A stretch of DNA of 54,199 nucleotides from Bacillus norwichensis (lineage in GTDB: Bacteria; Bacillota; Bacilli; Bacillales; Bacillaceae_C), in NCBI RefSeq assembly GCF_014836955.1, contig NZ_JACSPV010000013.1, forward strand, positions 54,114 through 108,312. Direction: 5' to 3'. A program made the position numbers and the translations under genes. Below the pieces are notes generated by a model that did not search any database, had not been told where the DNA came from, and saw only the letters and a program-made list of their open reading frames with translations. Below, piece by piece: positions 33,773 through 43,297 of this stretch (positions are counted from its first letter, which is position 1; each line of letters starts with the position of its first letter).

Positions 33773-34933
33773 TCACCGTAAACTGGAAATTCCCGAAAAC
33801 GGAACCGGCCTCTTGTCCGTTTGTTTAAAATAATAGCGAATCGCTTCAGCAATACGTCTTGATGCTTCCCCATCCCCGTATGGATTAACCGCTTTGGCCA
33901 TTTTTTCATGGGCTGATGGATCTGTTAATAGTTCATTTGCCAATTGATAGATCGTCCTCTCTTGAAGTCCGGTTAGTTTCAAAGTCCCCGCTTCGATTCC
34001 TTCTGGACGCTCCGTCGTATCCCTTAATACCATGACAGGAACTCCCAATGACGGGGCTTCTTCTTGTACCCCGCCGGAATCACTGAGTATCAAATAGGCC
34101 TTATTCGCGAAGTTGTGAAAGACAACCACATCCAGCGGTTCGATTAAATGAATTCTGGGATCGTTTCCCAAAATCTCATTCGCAGTCTCCCGCACTGCAG
34201 GATTTAAGTGAACAGGATAGACCACTTGGACGTCAGGATGGTCCTCTGCCAGACGCTTGACGGCCCGAAATATATTTCTCATGGGTTCTCCCAGATTCTC
34301 CCGCCGGTGGGCCGTTAACAGAATGAGGCGGTCGTACCCGACTTTTTCAAGCACCGGGTGCGTATATTCATCCCTTACTGTTGTTTTCAGGGCATCTATG
34401 GCCGTATTTCCGGTAATAAAAATCGTTTCGTCTTTTTTTCCCTCTTCCAGTAAATTATTGGCGGATTGTTGGGTCGGAGAGAAATGCAGATCGGCCATCA
34501 CGCCTGTCAACTGGCGATTCATTTCTTCCGGAAACGGGGAATATTTATTCCAGGTCCTTAATCCGGCTTCTACATGGCCAACTGGAACCTGATTGTAAAA
34601 AGCAGCCAAACTGGCCGCAAAAGTGGTTGTTGTATCGCCATGCACCAACACAATATCAGGCTGAGTTTTTTTCATAACCTCATCCAAACCCGTAAGTGCA
34701 GCCGTTGTCACCCCTGCAAGAGTTTGCCTGTCCTTCATAATGTTCAAGTCATAATCCGGCTGAATATCAAATATTTCCAGTACTTGATCCAGCATTTGCC
34801 GGTGCTGGGCCGTTACGGTCACGATCGTTTCAAAATCTTCCGGCCGTCTTTCCAGTTCCAATATAAGCGGAGCCATCTTGATGGCTTCAGGCCTTGTTCC
34901 GAAAATTGCCATGACTTTGATTTTGTTATTCAA
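33773..34933 (-). CDS. wecB: UDP-N-acetylglucosamine 2-epimerase (non-hydrolysing)
   Basis: 386 aa, full length. Family landmarks: IFGTRPEAIKMAPLI at the N terminus, VTAQHRQMLDQVLE, VHGDTTTTFAASLAAFY near 98, VGHVEAGLRTWNKYSPFPEEMNR near 120, and SDSGGVQEEAPSLGVPVMVLRDTTERPEG near 290. It converts UDP-GlcNAc to UDP-ManNAc in the cytoplasm; WecC at 38689 oxidises that to UDP-ManNAcA. It is the last gene of the polysaccharide operon. Also called mnaA in bacilli. Confidence 0.95.
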   Translation of the reverse strand: MNNKIKVMAIFGTRPEAIKMAPLILELERRPEDFETIVTVTAQHRQMLDQVLEIFDIQPDYDLNIMKDRQTLAGVTTAALTGLDEVMKKTQPDIVLVHGDTTTTFAASLAAFYNQVPVGHVEAGLRTWNKYSPFPEEMNRQLTGVMADLHFSPTQQSANNLLEEGKKDETIFITGNTAIDALKTTVRDEYTHPVLEKVGYDRLILLTAHRRENLGEPMRNIFRAVKRLAEDHPDVQVVYPVHLNPAVRETANEILGNDPRIHLIEPLDVVVFHNFANKAYLILSDSGGVQEEAPSLGVPVMVLRDTTERPEGIEAGTLKLTGLQERTIYQLANELLTDPSAHEKMAKAVNPYGDGEASRRIAEAIRYYFKQTDKRPVPFSGISSLR

Positions 34934-35026
34934 TGATGATCAGCCCCTTGTTTTATGTCACTAAAATATGTTCCATAATCGTACGTTATGAACAGGCTCT
35001 TTCAGAAATCATTTCCCTCCAATGTG

Positions 35027-37732
35027 TCAGGATACCATTGCCTTTTGATGGTCTTCAACAAACTCATTCAAAATTTGCTCATAATCCTGTTCAATCAGGA
35101 TGCTTTTAAATTTGGCAAGCTCTTCATCCTCATAAACTATGTGATCCTGGTACAGCGCAAAAATTTTCTCTAGGACCATTACCGATGCGAAGGCCTCTTC
35201 TTCTCTAACGTTTTTTAATTTATTCAGGTACCAATTTTTAAAATAATAGTTAAATCGTTTCTCCATGTATTCCTCGAGTAAACCATGCTTTTCGAGGAAT
35301 TTTTTTCTCGCATTCTCCAGCAGGTAATATTTTTCGAAAAAACGTTTCGTCACGGTATTCACAGTGGACCCCGAAACAGCAGCATAGTAAATGTGAATGG
35401 GTAAATTAATCACTTTTGTCCGGCGGGCGTGCAAAAGTAGCTCGTGAAAGAAGAGAGTATCTTGGCCCGCGGCACCGACGACCATTTCCAGGCCGTTGTT
35501 TACGATGACCTCTTTCCGCACGACTAAGGCTTGAATGCTCATGGCCTTAAATTGGCTGCTACTTAAATAGTGATGCACATTCCCAGAGATCACGCTGCTT
35601 CCATTATATTGAATGGCTGTCTGATAATAGTCAAACAGCATCTCATCATGAGCCAAGCGGACCATGTTGCCGACAGCCATATCATAGCGCCCGCCTTGCA
35701 CTTCTTTATATAAGTGATAATATCCATCTTGAATCGCTTCATTATCCGGATCAAGATACGCGATATAATTCGCCGTGGCCAACTCGGCGCCTTTATTTCT
35801 TGGGCGCGACGCGCTGCCGCTGCCTCCCTCTTCAAAGAAAAAGGTTTTTACATTGGCATATTCATTTGCTATTCTTTTCACGAATCCGGGCGTATAACCG
35901 TCCGTCGATCCGTCATCCACCATGACAATTTCCATATCATCAAACATAGTGCTTCTCTTTAAGCTCAAAAAACATTTGTTAAGCAAGTGGTCCCCATTAT
36001 TGTAAACAGGGACAATCACGGATAGTTTATATTCTTTTGGCTGAATGACCTTTTCAATTTTTTTGCTATAAAATTCAAATCTGTCGATGCTGTATCCATT
36101 TTCGATATGGACAGTTCCTTCCATTTTCAATAATGTGGATAAGGGGAAGGCGTCCTTCCAAAACACAGTTCTGTATTTATCTTTCATTTGATTCACATAA
36201 TCATGTTCGGTGCCTTCCACCAGCTGATTGCCCTCATCATACGCATCCTTCGTAATATAGTCACAATTTGTATACTTAAATCCATTGATCATATCTTCCA
36301 GGTAAAACTCTCCGTACTCCTTATGGGAATCAAAAAAAGCCATGATATCATATTCTTTTAAGGTTTCTTCATTCACTTCATTTTCTGCAAAAAGCTTTTT
36401 ATACGGATAAGTTTGCTTGTTAAATGCTGAACAAACTGCCTGTGTTTTTTCCTTCACGATCACCGCTGCTTTTCGATTCTTCGTTCCGGTCCTAAAGCCG
36501 ATTTTTTCAAGCATTTCTTCTATTCGATGATAGCTCGTTTCTTTAGACATGACCCTTCGTATGCCCCAAACCTGATGTTGATAAACTTCTTCCTCCGTAA
36601 AGCTCTCAAAAACCGATTGAATTTCTTTTTCATTATGAATGGTGAACACATTCGGAAATTGATTGTTTACCCCGATACTGTAATTGGAAAGCAAATTGTT
36701 CCCCAAAGCCTGCACTTCATAAATCCTGTTGGCAAACATCGTATCACTGTATTTCACACTGTTCAGGTTAATAGTCCAGTCAAACAGTTTATAGAGTTTT
36801 TGTAAATATTGATGTTGGATCGAAGGGGAAACATACGGCAAATACTCTTCTGGGAAGAAAAATTGCTCCAATTTCAACTCAAAATTCCGATCAATAATTT
36901 TTAAATCTTTGCCTGCCTCCAATACGCCGTTAAACAACACTCTCGTCTCTTCCTGACGATCAGGGTATTTTTCATACCAAGAGCCTGCAAATAACACTTC
37001 TTTCCTTTTTGGAAATTTTCGCATGCCAATTGGGTGATGGTAGCTGGGATTGACGCCGAAACGAAGCAAAAACACATTCTCATTGCCGCAATCCGCTTTA
37101 TAGCAGTCTATTTTTTCTTCCGCTGTTGTAAAGATATAATCACACTTTTGGGCAATTCCTAGAAAAACATGATAATTTACAGGGTCTTCCTTAGAGTAAA
37201 ATACAATCTTCGTTCCTCTATCCCGGAAATAGTCGATGATTCTCTGCAAATCTTCCCTGTGCCTTCGGATGTTCGGATTTCCAAGCCCTTTCCATTTTGA
37301 ATCGATTCCCTTCCACGTTGATACAACCAAAAGAACATCCAGATCTTCCCGTATCTCTTTATACCTTTCCCGCTCTATATAGATAAAGTTGGCGACTCCC
37401 TGAAAAGAATGAAATAAAAACTCATCACAAATAATTCCGATATTCGCTTTGATTTTTTCATAAAACCGGCTGCCGTTGCTATCCGGAATTTGATCCAGCA
37501 AAGGTTTGATCTCTTCGAAAAAGTGTTTGTCCGATACTTGATTCCTATAGGATAAATAGGCTCCTCTATCTTTTACACTGCCGATCGATGCATCTAGGAA
37601 ATCATACTTGCTTTCATAGACAGCGCCGTATTGATCCATAAGCGTTTTCCGGTCTTCGTTGATTTCTTCTCTTATTTTCTTTTTTAAATGCTTTAATGTG
37701 GATATTCTTCTGTCAATCGCTGCTTCATCCAC
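35027..37732 (-). CDS. Two-domain glycosyltransferase (CgeB-like + GT2)
   Basis: 901 aa from a GTG 7 nt after GGGGGG; this start overlaps the methyltransferase stop by 8 bp, whereas the longer frame to 37792 would overlap by 68. The first half (about 80-420) is a GT-B-like, CgeB/DUF3880-type transferase (LLVVSTWKGIDSKWKGLG, VLFAGSWYEKYPDR). The second half is a GT2 domain from about 570: YKLSVIVPVYNNGDHLLNKC, the DDGSTD nucleotide-sugar motif, YIAYLDPDNEA as the DxD region. It probably adds two sugars in sequence to the surface glycan. Confidence 0.88.
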   Translation of the reverse strand: MDEAAIDRRISTLKHLKKKIREEINEDRKTLMDQYGAVYESKYDFLDASIGSVKDRGAYLSYRNQVSDKHFFEEIKPLLDQIPDSNGSRFYEKIKANIGIICDEFLFHSFQGVANFIYIERERYKEIREDLDVLLVVSTWKGIDSKWKGLGNPNIRRHREDLQRIIDYFRDRGTKIVFYSKEDPVNYHVFLGIAQKCDYIFTTAEEKIDCYKADCGNENVFLLRFGVNPSYHHPIGMRKFPKRKEVLFAGSWYEKYPDRQEETRVLFNGVLEAGKDLKIIDRNFELKLEQFFFPEEYLPYVSPSIQHQYLQKLYKLFDWTINLNSVKYSDTMFANRIYEVQALGNNLLSNYSIGVNNQFPNVFTIHNEKEIQSVFESFTEEEVYQHQVWGIRRVMSKETSYHRIEEMLEKIGFRTGTKNRKAAVIVKEKTQAVCSAFNKQTYPYKKLFAENEVNEETLKEYDIMAFFDSHKEYGEFYLEDMINGFKYTNCDYITKDAYDEGNQLVEGTEHDYVNQMKDKYRTVFWKDAFPLSTLLKMEGTVHIENGYSIDRFEFYSKKIEKVIQPKEYKLSVIVPVYNNGDHLLNKCFLSLKRSTMFDDMEIVMVDDGSTDGYTPGFVKRIANEYANVKTFFFEEGGSGSASRPRNKGAELATANYIAYLDPDNEAIQDGYYHLYKEVQGGRYDMAVGNMVRLAHDEMLFDYYQTAIQYNGSSVISGNVHHYLSSSQFKAMSIQALVVRKEVIVNNGLEMVVGAAGQDTLFFHELLLHARRTKVINLPIHIYYAAVSGSTVNTVTKRFFEKYYLLENARKKFLEKHGLLEEYMEKRFNYYFKNWYLNKLKNVREEEAFASVMVLEKIFALYQDHIVYEDEELAKFKSILIEQDYEQILNEFVEDHQKAMVS

Positions 37733-38507
37733 TTGATTTCCCCCCAAAAAGACTTCTGCGTTTTTTCCAATAATATAAAGCAAATTTTCCAAGCTTGGAG
37801 TTGCTGAGCGCTTGATACTTTCGCAATAATTCCTTGTAAGAAATGAGCAGCTTTTCCTCTCTCGAGTAAGCTGCTTCCAAATGTTCCTGCAAGTAAATAT
37901 TTTTCATGATCCGGTCTATGCTGGCTTGCTTTTCCTGCTGCCATGCTTCTTCCATTGTTATCGGAGTGCTATTCAAATCCCGATGCAGCGGCCATGCCCT
38001 GGAAACTTTTTTAAAAACAGCACCTATCCCATTGCCGAAAAATTGCATCTCAATAATTTGGAGAGATTCCGTTTGAAACTGCCAGACTTCTGTTGCATAA
38101 AAAAGTTTCAATGAACGGTCTGATTCATAGGATACCGTTATGACAAGGCGGCCATCTTCATTTAACAATCCAAAAGCTTTTTCCACTAATTTCCGGGCAC
38201 CCGTTCCATACTGGAAGATATTCCTTATAATCACGGAGTCAAATGTCTTATCTTCAACATCATCTGTCATCATATTGTTGCAGCTCCAGTCTGACGGGCC
38301 CTCATGATCAAGCAGTGGATTCACACATTGAACCGATTGTTCGGAGAGATCAATCCCGCTGTCTCTTTCCCCTTCCATAAAATTGGAATCCAATCCTTGG
38401 GAACATCCAATTTTTAAAATGAGACCGCCTTTCGATTTCTCACAAATCCAATTTTCGATAAGGTCGACATGCTCCTTTTTTTCCATATAATCAAAAGTGT
38501 TTTTCAC
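37725..38507 (-). CDS. Class I SAM-dependent methyltransferase
   Basis: 260 aa. Motif I appears as GGLILKIGCSQGLDSNF near residue 30, then acidic IDLSEQSV, and the DKTFDSVIIRNIFQYG motif before the post-motif NEDGRLVITV. A lysine-rich coiled-coil tail (residues 190-250) follows. In a polysaccharide operon, an O- or N-methylation of a sugar or a chain-terminating role fits, but the acceptor is unknown. Coupled to the next gene by an 8-bp overlap. Confidence 0.82.
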   Translation of the reverse strand: MKNTFDYMEKKEHVDLIENWICEKSKGGLILKIGCSQGLDSNFMEGERDSGIDLSEQSVQCVNPLLDHEGPSDWSCNNMMTDDVEDKTFDSVIIRNIFQYGTGARKLVEKAFGLLNEDGRLVITVSYESDRSLKLFYATEVWQFQTESLQIIEMQFFGNGIGAVFKKVSRAWPLHRDLNSTPITMEEAWQQEKQASIDRIMKNIYLQEHLEAAYSREEKLLISYKELLRKYQALSNSKLGKFALYYWKKRRSLFGGKSSG

Positions 38508-38592
38508 GATATCAGACTCCCGGGTTTTCTTACTGTTGAAGACAGTATAGTCTTCCTTAATATAAGACCGAAAAAAGTATCTGCTTTGTTCA

Positions 38593-38675
38593 GCTTCGAC
38601 GGACAGGATGTCCTAGTGCAAGCGAAGCGACAGGACGTCCTAGTACTGCCGGGAAAAACTCCTTCCAGCAGTACT
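38593..38675. repeat. REP-like palindromes between wecC and the methyltransferase
   Basis: GACAGGATGTCCTAGT and GACAGGACGTCCTAGT are direct copies containing the AGGAYGTCCT palindrome, with GCTTCG...CGAAGC arms around the first. Next to them AGTACTGC (38642-38649) and GCAGTACT (38668-38675) form another hairpin. Located in the 180-bp gap inside the operon. Confidence 0.7.
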
Positions 38676-38688
38676 ATACGACACACGA

Positions 38689-39969
38689 CTAACGTGTTCC
38701 CACCATGGTTTGCTTTTTGAAATGATAGAGATTGCCGAAATTGATATATTGAAAGACTTCCGAACGATTTTGAACGACATTTTTCGTGTCAAACATCCGT
38801 TTAGTTGCCATACCCGATAGTTGGGAAAAGTCCAGCTCCTTAAATTCATCGTGATCAGTTAGCACAACAATCAAGTCGGAATCGGCTGCCGCTTCCCGAA
38901 TGTCTTTGGTAACAAGTCGGCTATTGACATGGGGATCATACGCTTTTACGCCGTATCTTCCCTCGAACTTCAGTCTTTCCAGCACTTCCATTGCCGGGCT
39001 TTTTCTCATGTCATCCACATTTCCTTTATAGGTCAAGCCGAACAATGTGATAATTTTTCCGTCCACCTTCTGCATTAAAGCATTAATGTTCTCTACTACA
39101 AAGGCCGGCATGGAGGTGTTCACACTGCGTGCCATTTGAATGATTTTGGCCGTTTCAGGCGCTTTGGAAACAATGAAATAGGGATCTACGGCAAGGCAGT
39201 GTCCTCCGACACCGGGACCCGGGTGATGAAGATTCACTCTCGGATGTTTATTTGCCATTTGAATGACATCTAAAGCATTAATTTCCAATTGATCGCAAAC
39301 CTTGGTCAGCTCGTTCGCCAATGCGATATTGACATCACGGAAGGTGTTCTCCATCAGCTTGGACATTTCAGCCGTTTTGGCATTCGTCCTGATCATTTCA
39401 CCTTGGACAAATATGGAATAGACTCTCACACCGGCTTCGGTACAATCCGGTGTGATGCCGCCGATAATCCGGTTGTTGTAAATGAGTTCGTGCATAATTT
39501 GACCTGGAAGAACCCTTTCCGGACAATGAACGAGGAAAAGGTCTCTCCCTACAACAAATCCGGCAGCTTCAATGACCGGTTTGATATGATCATCCATGCT
39601 TCTGGGAGAAATCGTCGATTCCACAATCACGGTATTTCCTTTTTCCATGCAAGGAAGGATACGGTTCAATGCGTCCAATACATAGGTCAAATCGCATGAT
39701 TGGTGTGGATCGCGCAAGTTGGGAGTCGGAACGGATATAATGAAAGCATCTGCTTTTTCCGGTTTCAGTGAAGCTTTAAACATCCCTTTTTCAATGACCT
39801 CAAGCAATGCTTCCCTTAACCCCGGTTCTTCGATGTGGATTTCACCTGAATTCAGCTTGGTGACAACATCTTTTTTCACATCCACTCCAACCACTTCCGC
39901 ACCATGACGCGCAAACATGATGGATGTCGGCAATCCTATATATCCCAATCCCATTACACATACCTTCAT
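38689..39969 (-). CDS. wecC: UDP-N-acetyl-D-mannosamine dehydrogenase
   Basis: 426 aa of the UDP-glucose/GDP-mannose dehydrogenase superfamily. NAD-binding GLGYIGLP at 7-14, VDVKKDVVTKLNSGEIHIEEPGL near 30-50, the catalytic cysteine in GPGVGGHCLAVDPYF near 260, and the C-terminal FGLTYKGNVDDMRKSPA. IHIEEPGL and the NKHPRVNLHHPGPGVGGHC stretch favour the ManNAc type. It oxidises UDP-ManNAc to UDP-ManNAcA, partner to WecB. GGAGGAATTCAA precedes the ATG. A 450-bp repeat array separates it from the upstream transferase. Confidence 0.93.
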   Translation of the reverse strand: MKVCVMGLGYIGLPTSIMFARHGAEVVGVDVKKDVVTKLNSGEIHIEEPGLREALLEVIEKGMFKASLKPEKADAFIISVPTPNLRDPHQSCDLTYVLDALNRILPCMEKGNTVIVESTISPRSMDDHIKPVIEAAGFVVGRDLFLVHCPERVLPGQIMHELIYNNRIIGGITPDCTEAGVRVYSIFVQGEMIRTNAKTAEMSKLMENTFRDVNIALANELTKVCDQLEINALDVIQMANKHPRVNLHHPGPGVGGHCLAVDPYFIVSKAPETAKIIQMARSVNTSMPAFVVENINALMQKVDGKIITLFGLTYKGNVDDMRKSPAMEVLERLKFEGRYGVKAYDPHVNSRLVTKDIREAAADSDLIVVLTDHDEFKELDFSQLSGMATKRMFDTKNVVQNRSEVFQYINFGNLYHFKKQTMVGTR

Positions 39970-40000
39970 TTGAATTCCTCCAATTTTATGAAAATAGCAG

Positions 40001-40438
40001 ATTACTGTTCATAGTACGGAAATTACTATCCAGAATATAAATTTACTGTCCGCGCTAGAGAATACTGTCTAAAATATGAATTTACTGTCCGTTTCCGGCG
40101 ATTACTGTCCAAAATACGGATTTACTGTCCGCGGCTAGAGAATACTATCCAAAATATGAATTTACTGTCCGTTTCCGGCGAATACTATCCAGAATACGAA
40201 CTTACTGTCCGCGGCTAGAGAATACTATCCAAAATATGAATTTACTGTCCGTTTCCAGCGAATACTATCCGGAATACGGATTTACTGTCCGCGGCTAGAG
40301 AATACTGTCCAAAATATGAATTTACTGTCCGTTTCCGGCGATTACTGTCCAGAATACGGATTTACTGTCCGTTTCCGGCGGATACTGTCCAGAACTCGAA
40401 ATTACTATCCGTGACTGGAAATTCTGTTGCACATGTTT
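40001..40438. repeat. 20-nt periodic array (array D), largest, with TGTTGCACATGTTT block
   Basis: About 21 units with anchor (A/T)TACT(G/A)TCC, alternating 19 and 21 nt so that the true period is about 40 nt: one half ends AAAATATGA or AGAATACGG, the other GCGGCTAGAG or GTTTCCGGCG. It ends at 40425-40438 in TGTTGCACATGTTT, shared with arrays C and E. It lies inside the polysaccharide operon between the wecC and GT4 genes. Confidence 0.93.
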
Positions 40439-40481
40439 CATTTTGATTCTGTATACACCGAAAATCTTTTGTTCAAGTTAT

Positions 40482-41774
40482 CTAGTTTGCGATTAAATAG
40501 TCATATACGGATAAAAAGTTTCTTTGCTCCTGCTCCCAATTGTATTTTTGTCTTGCCCCTATACAATTGTTCGCAAGCTTGCGATATAAAGCTTGATTTT
40601 CCAGCAGCTCGTTGACGGCCCTGGCAATCTCTGTCTCACTGTGCGAGTCGATACATAATCCGACTTGTTCCCCTTCTACAATTCTTTTAATCTCCGGGAA
40701 ATCGCAAGCCACCACAGGCACGCCTGCCATCAAGTATTCAAATAATTTATTGGATGATGCGGAATAATGGTTAAAGCAAACGTTATTCAGCACCTGAAAC
40801 CCGAGATAAGCGTTTCTCGTATATTTGGGCAATTCTTCCAACGGTACTTTAGGCAAAAATTTCACCTTTTCTTCCAAACTCATCTCTTGTACCAGTTGGA
40901 TCAGGTCCGGTTTGAGCCTGCCATCACCAATGAGTACAAGCGTCCCTTCCTTGAACAGGGGGGCCGATTTAATGAGTTTATCCAGTCCCCGTCCTGTTTG
41001 AATGCCTCCCTGGTACAGCAGAATCTTTTCACCTTTCGGCAATCCCAATTGTTCGTGCAATGGCGCTTTTTCCGCCGATTTCTGTATTTCTCTAAAAGGG
41101 TAATTATGAACCACGTTTGGATAAAAGCCGTAAAGAGTTTCGCTATATTCAGCCCTTGTGTGATTTTCTACGATCATGGTGTTTATTTTTCGAATGAAAA
41201 AGCTCTCCATCTTTCCATACAGCGCCGAGTCATAACCCGTTCTGCTCGTTTGGACTTCGTGGGAATCATACACTAGCTTTTTCTTGCGAAATCTCCATTT
41301 TGCACAAATATATCCTTGAGAAAGGGTATTTAAATCATTTGAATGATAAATATCATAATCTTTTTTAAAACCGTGATAAGTCATTCTTAAAAAGATGCCC
41401 CCCCTCAACCAGAGCGTTCGAATTTTTTTCTGCATGAGCAATACTAATAGACAGAACAAAATGAGAGTAATGTAAGGCGCATAAAACAATAAAGCACCAC
41501 CCACAGCCAATAAGGGAATGAGCATCATTTTATTTTGCCGAACAAGCCGGATCCCTTTTTGGAAAAGGTCCCAGACAACTGGATATCTTCTCACACGATA
41601 GACATGAAAATGAGGGCTTCTTTCCTCATATCGAGGCAATCCCTTTTCATTCGGATCATGGATGCAAATGAGATCCACTTTATAACCATTTGTCGACAGT
41701 GCCGTACACTCTCTCAACACACGGGCATCATTCGTGAAATGATTCCATACAAACATACAAACTTTTTTCTTCAT
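40482..41774 (-). CDS. GT4-family glycosyltransferase
   Basis: 430 aa, GT-B fold. N-terminal VCMFVWNHFTNDARVLRECT, a membrane-associating hydrophobic stretch around 95-125 (MLIPLLAVGGALLFYAPYIT), LVYDSHEVQTSRTG near 165, and the nucleotide-sugar domain with KILLYQGGIQTGRGLDKLI near 250 and the EX7E-like region SSNKLFEYLMAGVPVVACDFPE near 345. A membrane-linked lipid-linked-glycan transferase is likely; sugar unknown. Confidence 0.9.
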   Translation of the reverse strand: MKKKVCMFVWNHFTNDARVLRECTALSTNGYKVDLICIHDPNEKGLPRYEERSPHFHVYRVRRYPVVWDLFQKGIRLVRQNKMMLIPLLAVGGALLFYAPYITLILFCLLVLLMQKKIRTLWLRGGIFLRMTYHGFKKDYDIYHSNDLNTLSQGYICAKWRFRKKKLVYDSHEVQTSRTGYDSALYGKMESFFIRKINTMIVENHTRAEYSETLYGFYPNVVHNYPFREIQKSAEKAPLHEQLGLPKGEKILLYQGGIQTGRGLDKLIKSAPLFKEGTLVLIGDGRLKPDLIQLVQEMSLEEKVKFLPKVPLEELPKYTRNAYLGFQVLNNVCFNHYSASSNKLFEYLMAGVPVVACDFPEIKRIVEGEQVGLCIDSHSETEIARAVNELLENQALYRKLANNCIGARQKYNWEQEQRNFLSVYDYLIAN

Positions 41775-41797
41775 ATTTCCATCCCGGCCTTATCCAT

Positions 41798-42988
41798 TTA
41801 CTTTTCAATGCAATCGACAAGCGTCTCAATATTTTTCTCCCATATAAAAGATTTACTGATATAGGCTTCGCCATTTCTTGACATTTCCTGGCGCAGTTCT
41901 TTGCTTTTCAATAAATAGATGATGTTATGAAACAGATCGGCTGCTGACCCGCCCTCACTGACCAAACCTACTTTTTCCTGTTCTATCAATGATTTGGAAA
42001 ATCCCGAGACAGAGCCGACGATTGGAACTTTGCAAGTCATATAATCTATCACTTTTCCGGGAAGCACCGTGTGAAACACGTCCTTCTGTTTTAATGTAAC
42101 GATGGCTACATCTGATTGCCCGATTAGGTTTAAACATTTCTTGCGTGTTGTAGGTGATAAAAAGGAGATGTTCTTTAAACCGTTCTGCTGTGCAAATTCG
42201 TAAAATTGATTTTTTTCGACCCCGTAACCGATCACCGTAAGGCCGATATCATTTTCCGAAAGTTTGACAGCTAGCTCTTTTAACAAGGAAACATCTTGCG
42301 CCCGCCCCAAATTCCCTGCATAAATCACCTGATTACGCGCCTTTTCAACGGTTTGACTTGCCATTTCACATTGGCGTGCTGCATTGGGCAAATACACAAT
42401 CTCCGCTGAAACAGGCCCCAGCTGTTTTTTTATATAATCTTGAAAACCAAGACTATTGATGATGATAAAGTCGGCTTTTCGGTAAAGGATTCTTTCAATC
42501 ATGGAAAATATATACATGATAAAGGGATGATGAAACACTCCCACACCTTTCAATGATTCAGGCCACAAATCTCGTATATCCAAAATAAGCTTGTTTTTAA
42601 ATTTCCATTTTGCCAATAGCCCCGCAAGAGCCACAAAGATCGGCGGAGACGACACAAAAATCACATCATACTGCTGCCGGTCTTTCAGGATGGCGAAAAT
42701 CATCCTCCACATCATTTCCAGATAATAAAATAAGCGGCTCACGGAATTCCCGGAATATTTGCGACTTCTGATTGGGATACGGGTAATATGCCGATCATTG
42801 TTTAAATCTTCATCATCCCAAAAAGAAGCATCCTCATATGTTTTTTTATTCGGGTAGGATGGCTCCGTCGTCAGCACTTGAACCAAATAACCCTTGTTTT
42901 TGAGGAGTTCATAGATATTTTTCATCCTGTTCGCGGCACTGCCAATCTCCGGATAAAAATTTTGAGAAATCAAGAGTACCTTTTTCAT
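41798..42988 (-). CDS. GT4-family glycosyltransferase (WbuB/WcaI-like)
   Basis: 396 aa. Opens VLLISQNFYPEIGSAANRMK, the common start of fucosamine/colanic-acid-type transferases, with LILDIRDLWPESLKGVGVF near 130 and the C-terminal donor domain (VIYAGNLGRAQDVSLLKELA near 225, GKVIDYMTCKVPIVGSVSG near 320). Acts at the cytoplasmic face in building a surface glycan repeat unit. First gene of the minus-strand operon, 23 bp upstream of the next transferase. Confidence 0.9.
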   Translation of the reverse strand: MKKVLLISQNFYPEIGSAANRMKNIYELLKNKGYLVQVLTTEPSYPNKKTYEDASFWDDEDLNNDRHITRIPIRSRKYSGNSVSRLFYYLEMMWRMIFAILKDRQQYDVIFVSSPPIFVALAGLLAKWKFKNKLILDIRDLWPESLKGVGVFHHPFIMYIFSMIERILYRKADFIIINSLGFQDYIKKQLGPVSAEIVYLPNAARQCEMASQTVEKARNQVIYAGNLGRAQDVSLLKELAVKLSENDIGLTVIGYGVEKNQFYEFAQQNGLKNISFLSPTTRKKCLNLIGQSDVAIVTLKQKDVFHTVLPGKVIDYMTCKVPIVGSVSGFSKSLIEQEKVGLVSEGGSAADLFHNIIYLLKSKELRQEMSRNGEAYISKSFIWEKNIETLVDCIEK

Positions 42989-43297
42989 CTCTCACTTTCC
43001 TTCTCAGCTATTTTATTTTCGAAAGAGTTTCCGGATTATTGGGCATTTAACCCGTCCTCACGCCAAACCGGACACGTACTGCAGTACGCGTTTCACTATG
43101 TGTAAACGAGTGTTAACTAAATAGTAGAGAAGTAATGTTAAATAAATATAAATGTTCTGTAAGACTTTTTTAAGATTGTGTAAAGAAAAGGAAGTTACAT
43201 TAAGATTGTGTAAAGAATGAAAAGACAGATGAAGATTTGATCGAGGCATTAGACAAAAAGAGAAGGGGCAATATCGGGTTTGTTCTTAGCGGTGGCG
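42989..43297. other. Operon promoter region with short repeats, left flank of IS
   Basis: Contains the palindrome CGTACTGCAGTACG (43075-43088) and two direct copies of TTAAGATTGTGTAAAGAA about 30 bp apart (near 43170 and 43200). The right end holds the left arm of the hairpin interrupted by the IS256 element and the 9-bp target copy 43289-43297. Promoter of the polysaccharide operon is presumably here but not clear. Confidence 0.5.

Noticed and set aside
37733-37792. Extended N terminus of the two-domain glycosyltransferase
   Set aside because: It overlaps the methyltransferase by 68 bp, while the GTG at 37732 has an ideal site and an 8-bp overlap.
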